From Omphiscola glabra (lineage: Eukaryota; Mollusca; Gastropoda; Lymnaeidae), in NCBI GenBank assembly GCA_964017045.1, contig OZ024806.1, positions 27,249,503-27,313,502 on the forward strand: a DNA stretch of 64,000 nt, written 5' to 3'. Below the pieces are notes generated by a model. It was given only the letters and a program-made list of their open reading frames with translations. It did not search any database and was not told where the DNA came from. Positions 56,680 to 64,000 of the stretch are shown here, piece after piece (positions within the stretch are counted from its first letter, which is position 1; each line of letters starts with the position of its first letter). The position numbers were made by a program, and so were the translations under genes.

Positions 56680-57115
56680 AATGGCGTCAGCGAGTCCTCG
56701 AGCTTGCACTCCTTATGCTCTCCCTGGCACCCACTCACACATGCCAGCCGCCGGGTTTCCCCGACATCAAGCCGTGCGGAGGGACGTCAGAGATATCACC
56801 GGGCGTGGAGCGTCCCCACCAGCAACCGCTCGATCGGGTTCGCCGCCCGGAGACATATGGTCGACCGAAGACGCTGTGTTTCAAGCGTCCGCAGTCCACT
56901 CTCCTAGGGGCCAGGATGGTAAATTAACGTCCTAATATCTCCCCCCCAACCCGTCCCGGGGAAGCATCGGACGCCCTCTAAGAGGGACTCTACAGTGGGT
57001 TTCCACCCCGCAACTAATTCGCGAAGTAGCTGGGACGAAACGGTTGCCTAGGAGCAGCTTTCTCAGGGCTGCATATTTAGAATCACCGGCCATAGGCTTC
57101 CACCATAAGCTCCTG
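56680..57115. other. GC-rich island of unknown nature
   Basis: About 430 bp with markedly higher GC than its surroundings (for example GCCGTGCGGAGGGACGTCAG, GTTCGCCGCCCGGAGACATA). All three plus frames are open for 67-84 codons, none with recognisable protein character. It could be an inserted dispersed repeat. No RNA gene or transposase motif is visible. Confidence 0.4.
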
Positions 57116-57490
57116 TCCAGATGACTAAATTAATATTGATTCAAATTATATATATTTTTTTAAAATTATGATATGTGCAAAGGTTGGAGAATCCAACTTA
57201 AAACTATTTTACAAAAGGCTTAAAGAGGGTTATAATAGCAATGACCTTTTGCACAAATGATGACAATTATACCAAGGGAATATTCTTGATTATCATTCAA
57301 ATACAAGCTGACAAAACCCTCCGCCTCATGTTGAAAATGATCCACTTTCATTGCCTGCTCTTAAACAGAACTCTCTGAGAAGCAAAACATAAACGCTCCA
57401 ACCATTAATTAGCTGAAACAAATTCTTTGATAACTTAATCAGCAATGCCCCGTCAGGAAAAGAAGGGGAAAAAGGAAGGTCATAAGAAAA

Positions 57491-57658
57491 ATGGACGTAG
57501 AGAAAAAGAAACAAGAACAATTAAAGCAAGTAGAAGAGAAAGTAAAAAAGACGGAAAAGAAAAGAAAATTACGAGAAGAAGGAAAAAAGCAGAGGGACGA
57601 AGAAATCAAAAGGCGAATAGAGGGTAGAAAGATCAACAAGGAAGAAGAAACACTCTGA
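57491..57658 (+). CDS. Short Lys/Glu-rich open frame, uncertain
   Basis: 55 codons from ATG 57491 to TGA 57656-57658, starting MDVEKKKQEQLKQVEEKVKK. Composition and spacing of Leu/Val/Ile suggest a charged helix or coiled coil, but the DNA is simply A/G-rich and a second plus frame (57445-57627) is equally open and lysine-rich. The frame ends exactly where the 21-bp satellite begins, in a different frame. Possibly the remnant of one exon or a low-complexity artefact. Confidence 0.2.
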   Translation: MDVEKKKQEQLKQVEEKVKKTEKKRKLREEGKKQRDEEIKRRIEGRKINKEEETL

Positions 57659-58640
57659 CACAAGAACATATGACTCCAACACAAGCATAGAAGACTCTGA
57701 CACAAGCATAGAAGACTCTGACACAAGCACAGATGACTCTGACACAAGCATAGATGACTCTGACACAAGCATAGAAGACTCTGACACAAGCACAGATGAC
57801 TCTGACACAAGCATAGAAGACTCAGACACAAGTATAGATGACTCTGACACAAGAATAGATGACTCTGAGACAACAATAGATGAAACTAACCCAAGCATAG
57901 ATGACTCTGACACAAGCATAGATGACTCTGACAAAGGCTAAGAATACTCTGAAACAAACATAGATGACTGTGACACAAGCATAGATGACTCTGTCACAAG
58001 CATATATGACTCTAACACAAGCATATATGACTCTTACACAAGCATAGATGACTCTGACACAAGCATAGATGACTCTATTACAAGCATATCTTACTCTAAC
58101 ACAATCATAGATGACTCTGAGACAACAATAGATGACACTAACACAGGCATAGATGACTAACACAATCATAGATGACTCTGACACAAAGATAGATGTCTCT
58201 TACACACAAATAGATGACTCTGACACAAGCATATATGACTCTAACACTTGCATATATGACTCTGACACAAGCATACATGAATCTGACACAAGCATAGATG
58301 ACTCTGACACAAGCATAGATGACTCTGACACAAGGATAGATGACACTGACACAATCATAGATAACACTAACCCAAACATATATGACTCTGACACAAGCAT
58401 AGGTGACTCTGACACAAGCATAGATGGCACTGACACAAGCATTGATGACTCTGACACAAGCATAGATGAATCTGACACATGCATAAATGACTCTGACACA
58501 AGTATAGAAGACTCTGACACGAGCATAGTTGACTCTGACACAAGTATATATGACTGCGACAAAAGCATAGATGACTGTGACACAAGCATAGATGACTGTG
58601 ACACAAGCATAGATGAGTCTGAAACGATTGTCCATGACGA
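57655..58640. repeat. 21-bp satellite translating as DDSDTSI
   Basis: About 47 units of GATGACTCTGACACAAGCATA. On the plus strand the frame reads repeating I-D-D-S-D-T-S. It is open from about 57,630 to a TAA near 57,940 and again, in another phase, from 58,153 to 58,677 (174 codons). Other frames on both strands are also long because the unit has few stops. Variants (CTAACCCAAACATATAT, TGTGACACAAGC) recur in blocks, showing higher-order copying. Confidence 0.92.
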
Positions 58641-59861
58641 GCCTTCACATGCTTTTGATTTTAAATATTTAGTTTAGAGAATATTTTAAAAATGCCACTT
58701 TGTTTATTAGAATTACATAAAAATAAAACAATTATCGTCGATTTTTGTATGTGTGTAGCAAGGTCCTTAATGTGTCAGATTAATTGGTGTTTTATGTGTA
58801 TGTCTGTATGAGCGTATTGGGAGGTCTCCCGCATTAATGTCGCAACTGGTTGCATTGAGGGCACCTTTGCGCTTGAACGGAGGTCAGATGGTTGCACTTA
58901 GGGTTAAGTGCGGGCAGGTGATTGCTTACGGAGCTACTCAGGCACAATAATGTTCCCCATTATAATAATACTAGTTATCTGCTAGAACATATGTAAAGAC
59001 TGCGGTCAGTGATTCCCCATGGTGTCCTCTAAGCAACAACTAATTTTTTTTTTTTTTTTTTTTTTTGTTCACTCAGTAACATGTTGTGAAGAAGAGTTGA
59101 TCTCGGGAGCAGTAGGGCAATTTACTCTACATGTTTTTATACCACCAATGACGTCATTAAAATTTAAGTTCATTCTTATATTAGCGATCTAACCTTGATA
59201 CCAAATTGTTTCACATTTATAACGTCATAATTAATCCATTTAAAAAAAATAGAACAAAGAGAAAACAAAACATTTTCTGCCCTTTTATACATTATAAGGG
59301 TATACTGACAAAAAGTAAAAAAAAATAATAATAATAATTACGATTCTTTAAAGTAAATTTGGTGTAAGATTATTTTTAAGTAAAATCTACTTCTGATCAC
59401 TGCCACTAAATAACGGAAAGCAACAAAGATATTAAACATTTTTAAAAATGGTAAAAATAATGGCAAAGATAAAAAAAATATCAAGATGTAGTCAATGAAA
59501 ATTTAACCAACAGCTGCTAAAAGTTGAATTTCTCGTTTATTTTTCAAGATTGCGGAGAAAATAAGTAAACAAAGATGAATCAAACCGAGCAGTTCTCTGT
59601 TGTGCTTGTATTTTTTTACATTGCAATGCAGCTACGTATATTTTAATGAGACCAGTAATACAAAGTTATTGGAATGGATGCGAGATTCTCAAGTTAAATT
59701 CGTTTGTGTCTAAACAGCCTAGCAAGTGAACTGACACAGGTTCTTTGCCAAAACAGGCGTGTTGTCTAAGTGGCCTAACCACTGACCTGACGCAGCTCCT
59801 ATTCACTCAATGAACTTAATATTTCAGATATAAGAAGTAAGCATACAATATTTACACGTGA
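58641..59861. other. AT-rich intergenic DNA
   Basis: Moderately GC-rich phrase at 58,800-58,940, a 24-base T-run near 59,043, otherwise AT-rich. No gene. Confidence 0.5.
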
Positions 59862-59897
59862 TATTATTATTATTATTGGGAGGTTTTATATAGCGCA

Positions 59898-59990
59898 GTA
59901 CCCTAGCCTAAGGCTGGGCTCACTGCAGTACCCTAGCCTAGGGCTAGCCTCACTGCAGTACCCATGCCTAAGGCTAGGCTCACTGCGCTT
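59898..59990. repeat. 30-bp triple repeat at the LINE 3' end
   Basis: Three copies of CAGTACCCTAGCCTAAGGCT then GGGCTCACTG next to the (ATT)n tail, part of the element's terminal structure. Confidence 0.8.
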
Positions 59991-60057
59991 CACATAAAAA
60001 TGAGCAGCCCTGAAAACATATACATTTTAAAACAAAAATAGGTGAAAAGCTTGACCT

Positions 60058-60650
60058 CACCCACCCAAGTACTATCTACCCCTGTCTAGCCATGGACAGC
60101 ACCCACCCAAGTACTATCTACCCCTGTCTAGCCATGGACAGCACCCACCCAAGTACTATCTACCCCTGTCTAGCCATGGACAGCACCCACCCAAGTACTA
60201 TCTACCCCTGTCTAGCCATGGACAGCACCCACCCAAGTACTATCTACCCCTGTCTAGCCATGGACAGCACCCACCCGAGTACTATCTACCCCTGTCTAGC
60301 CATGGACAGAACCCACCCAAGTACTATCTACCCCTGTCTAGCCATGGACAGCACCCACCCAAGTACTATCTACCCCTGTCTAGCCATGGACAGCACCCAC
60401 CCGAGTACTATCTACCCCTGTCTAGCCATGGACAGCACCCACCCAAGTACTATCTACCTCTGTCTAGCCATGGACAGCGCCCACCCGAGTACTATCTACC
60501 CCTGTCTAGCCATGGACAGCAACCACCCGAGTACTATCTACCCCTGTCTAGCCATGGACAGCACCCACCCGAGTACTATCTACCCCTGTCTAGCCATGGA
60601 CAGCACCCACCCGAGTACTATCTACCCCTGTCTAGCCATGGACAGCCCCC
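60058..60650. repeat. 42-bp homogeneous minisatellite in the LINE 3'UTR
   Basis: About 14 units of ATGGACAGCACCCACCCAAG then TACTATCTACCCCTGTCTAGCC, differing at only a few positions (CCAAG or CCGAG). The open 189-codon plus frame (YPCLAMDSTHPSTI) is a repeat product. Confidence 0.95.
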
Positions 60651-61240
60651 AGCTGAATTGAGAGCTGTTCATCAGTCAGAGGGGTGTGAGAATGAGTCGG
60701 TATTGTTTGAGGAAATGGATCTCCAGGGCATCTTTGAAGACTATGATGGTCCTTATATTGCGGATGTGTAATTGGAGATATCTCTCTATTTGGGGGGCAC
60801 CGAAAGAGACTTTTCGTTTACCATATGTTTTAGTGTGTGTCCTTGGAACAGAAAGAATAAGCGTGTCTGCCGAGGTACGAAGCTTTTGAAGGAGTGAATA
60901 GACAATAGGAAGTTTAGTAACATAGGAAGGGCAGGAACCAGAGAAAAAGTTGTGACAGAGAACAGACAGGTTGTAATCAATCCGCGCCTTTACAAGGAGC
61001 CAATGAAGTAAGTGAAGTAGTTGAGTGACGTCATCACAATTCTTTGCCTTTAGAACTAACCTAGCAGCTGAGTTTTCAACTGTCTGTAGTTTTTCTTAGA
61101 AATGTTATGGTGAACCTGGCAGAAGAGACGTAGTGCTTTTGTGGCGCCAACTTTGAGGTAGGGGCAAAGAGAACTAATTGAAGATGTATCAATAGAGGCA
61201 GAACAAAATATCTCTATAGATGTAGAAGCTATAAACAATT

Positions 61241-64000
61241 TAAACCAGTATCTGTATTTAACTGTACTATGTCTGTATAATTCGTACTAAAATGTAAAAA
61301 AATAAGCTCTTAATAATCATTCTAGTCTGGGCGTTGATAAGTAGATGCTGCACACGGTGCAAGCCTAAATGAAGGTCTCAAACTCAAAGTATACGGGGGC
61401 CGCAGGAGATAGAGTCTGAGTGAGACTGGGCCAAAGTCAAATATTCCACACACAAAAAAAAAGATTACACAATTTTGCCAAGTATGCCTACAGGAATAGA
61501 GACAGTGTCTACATGATGTCAAATATTTCTCTGATTAGTTCAAGAGTATTAACCAGTGATAAGTTGTGGATAATAACAAGTGATATTTAAAAAACAAAAT
61601 GTTATTACGAATTGATTTTATATGGATCGTTTTAGGTAATGTAACCTTAGATATTTTTGTAAAGACACTATAAATGTAATTATAATTTTAGTAGTTGATT
61701 GCAGAATATGATTATTTCAAAGACGTTGAATGAATCAGATTATTTAAGAATTAACCAAAAATTTCAGATTTTTTTTTTTCATTTTCTGGTCTTATGATAA
61801 ATATTCAAAAAAAGAATTAATTCAAAGAATTACAGGCAATAGTGATATTACCAAAATGTTGATGGATTTTACTTATTGTGAGTCAGTGTATGCATTTTCA
61901 CATTTTATCTGTAAAGTTACATACATTAGGATAAAAAAGATTTTGTCAAGATTGACATGGGTTCATAACTCACGTCAGAACGATATGAATAATTATCTTT
62001 CTAAAAATATGTTGGTTCCTGAAGTTGTGCATGATTGTAGGGCGCATAACATTATGATACTTTATGTTAAGTTATGGAGGAGTGAAAAGAGCTATGTTCG
62101 AGTAGTGTTACGTGGATCTAAATATAGATAAGGATAGATTAGAAGAGTAGCCATATTGTATTGAATCAAGGTAATAGTTGGGAAGATTTGATAAAATGTT
62201 GTTGGTTAAAAAAAAAAGAAATGGATGTAATGTGACGGAACTTTATTTAACCTTAATTCTGTTACACATACGATTATAACCTTATTATGTGCAGTGTAAT
62301 ACATAAATAAATGAGTGATATGTGAAGTCTTGGAGTTTGTATTACTACAGCTGTTAGAATTAGTTAGTAGTTAACGCCCTAACTGATGTCCCTTGAAGTA
62401 TACGCTCTGGTCATGCTAACCTATTAGAGTTACAATGATATCAGTATACGTAGAATGGTTACAACTTCAAATCGAATTTGTTTAAGATGATCAACTCACA
62501 GAAATTCAAATCGTTTGATAGTTAATAACGAAATGCAATAAGATTGCTTACCATATTTTATGGGTTAAAAGCGGGACAAATGGAACTAGGAACATTATTG
62601 GTGTATCTATTGGTCAGTTAAAATTTAAAACACTAAATATAAACTTGATAATATACATTTGTGGAGGCAAAACTTTGGCGTTTTCCTGATACACAAAATA
62701 TATAAAAGGCCATATCTTATATTTTAGGTATTTTTGTTTGTGAATGAGTCGACATTGTTTCAATTGTCATTGTTTCAATTTTCATTGTTTCAATTGTCAT
62801 TGTTTTAGTCGTCGTTGAAATAACAGTCTATATTCTTATAATCACTAATATTTGAAGAGATCAGAAATGTGAATTATATTACTTAGTGTAAATGTAATCC
62901 TATTATTTCTATCTTCCGTAACAGGGGTCTTCATGCACAGGATTCATATTGAAATTAACCTCAATGTTAATCAGGGAAGGCTACTAGACATTTGTACAAA
63001 ATAAATTTGTTATAAGGAAAACAGTTGGACGGAAATATGTTCGAAGGGAATTTAGTTGGAACGAAAGTTTAAAAAAATATAATTATGGGGGAAAAAAAAG
63101 GAAAAAAAAAAATTATTTTTACTTTTTATTTTTCTGAATTTCTAAATCTTTTTTCCGCGAAATCGTGAAAAAACTAAAAAAAAAACAACACAAAACTATT
63201 CAACAAATTTGATATTAAAGAAACGTCCGTGCTAAACAAAACCTTCAATGAATGAATTTCCTTCCAAAAAAAATTATTTTGTACCAAATTCCGGATATGA
63301 GTGAATATATAAATATGACTGCAAACAATTTCCGCTATTTAAAATGTGTACCAGATTATTCAATATTGACAAGAAAAATTAACTTTAAAAAAAAAAACGC
63401 GACTGAACTCGGGAGAGAATATCAAACCAACCTGGACGTACAAAAAAGGGAATCTAATTGATTATTACATATAAGTATCTTTAAAAAAGACAAACAGATT
63501 TGAAGGTGAGTAAACATTTATCAAGAAAATGGAGTCTTACTTTATATCCATGAAAATAAATATGTGACATTTATTCAGCTTTGAAGCCTCATTTTTTTCA
63601 GTCCTCCGATGCTGATTATAAAAAAATTACTTTTTGATGACAGTTCCACATATATCTAGCAGAGTTTATAATTTGCTTGGGTGATACATTAAAAAATAAA
63701 GTTTTTTTTTTGTGGCAGCTGTTTATGAAAGCATTGAAATTAATAGAATCCTAGGATAGTAAGACAACAATAACATATCAATGAATGATGGCAGTGACAA
63801 GATTGTTTTCAGCTTCACGTGCTAAGCCTATATTTAATTTTATTATTCCTATTGAAAGAGTTGATTTCCATTGAAATTGTTATCCCATTTTACGAAATTT
63901 TGTTCCCGTTATTGCTAAAGTTACAAAGCTTTTGATATATACTTTTTCAATTCAGAAATGTATTATATCCCAATACATTTTTAACCAGTTAGTACTTTTA
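61241..64000. other. AT-rich DNA to the right edge
   Basis: No gene is seen. At 61,370-61,450 a phrase GGTCTCAAACTCAAAGTA..GGGGGCCGCA..GGGCC resembles hAT-like dispersed elements. At 62,748-62,815 are four units of about 17 bp (CATTGTTTCAATTGTCA type). At 63,010-63,080 GGACGGAAATATGTTCGAAG recalls the foldback family of 14,688-15,042. Confidence 0.5.

Larger units (their letters stand above)
59862..61240 (-). mobile_element. CR1/L2-like non-LTR retrotransposon, 3' part
   Basis: Read on the minus strand: DTSSISSLCPYLKVGATKAL, a frameshifted stretch, then ENSAARLVLKAKNCDDVTQL, LHWLLVKARIDYNLSVLC, FVPRTHTKTYGKRKVSFGAP, LHIRNI and FKDALEIHFLKQ, with a stop at 60678-60676. These are the ordered C-terminal motifs of a Jockey-superfamily reverse transcriptase (after the catalytic domain). 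The 3'UTR runs to 59,862 and ends GCGCTATATAAAACCTCC plus (AAT)n, as in L2/CR1 tails. The 5' portion is missing and the frame is broken, so it is inactive. A 42-bp array has expanded inside the 3'UTR. Confidence 0.87.

Noticed and set aside
60092..60661. A 189-codon frame of YPCLAMDSTHPSTI repeats
   Set aside because: A 42-bp minisatellite inside a retrotransposon 3'UTR on the opposite strand. No coding evidence beyond the absence of stops.
61856..62131. A 91-codon plus frame in the right-hand AT-rich region
   Set aside because: No domain, repeat or splice context was recognised and it is within the length expected by chance in this much sequence. The similarity of a few words to transposon proteins was too weak to call.
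1..64000. tRNA, rRNA or other structured RNA genes
   Set aside because: Scanning by eye for A-box/B-box pairs and rRNA-like blocks gave no convincing candidate; a covariance-model search would settle it.

Overview
This is eukaryotic, intron-containing, AT-rich nuclear DNA. It carries a ciliary dynein light-chain gene, rhodopsin-class receptors, non-LTR retrotransposon and DNA-transposon debris, and an unusually dense set of minisatellites. The style of the receptors and repeats suggests a gastropod mollusc, probably a heterobranch or pulmonate snail. That organism call is inference; no rRNA, mitochondrial or other diagnostic marker is present.

Layout. At the left edge (1-138, minus) is what looks like the first 46 codons of a secreted or membrane protein with a signal peptide. 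From 6,170 to 15,532 (minus) lies a complete outer-arm dynein light chain 1 gene (DNAL1) in four recognisable coding exons encoding 185 aa. Its introns hold several minisatellites and a foldback element. The most striking array (8,933-9,590, decaying to about 10,090) is a 40-bp repeat that contains the 3' splice site and the start of the LRR exon. Head-to-head with DNAL1, on the plus strand at 21,265-26,516, is a four-exon gene for a 684-aa coiled-coil protein with a possible GRIP-like C-terminus.

From about 30,750 to 55,190 is a receptor cluster made of two tandem copies of a three-gene block, all on the plus strand. Unit 1 is A (31,415, intact), B (34,205, intact), C (41,020, pseudogene). 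Unit 2 is A' (about 45,830, pseudogene), B' (48,274, intact), C' (53,691, intact). All intact genes are single-exon class A GPCRs with long third intracellular loops. The two units have decayed in a complementary way, so one intact A, two B and one C remain. Only the C lineage keeps the amine-anchoring Asp3.32; A has Gly and B has His there. Transposon insertions (two hAT-type MITEs and a dispersed repeat in unit 1; a LINE fragment and a Tigger/pogo relic in unit 2) and locally expanded minisatellites account for much of the length difference between units.

From 55 kb to the right edge no confident host gene is visible. The stretch holds a GC-rich island, a roughly 1-kb 21-bp satellite that translates as an acidic DDSDTSI repeat, and the 3' part of a CR1/L2-like retrotransposon on the minus strand with a very homogeneous 42-bp minisatellite in its 3'UTR. 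Long open frames at many places in the window are by-products of tandem repeats and are not annotated as genes.
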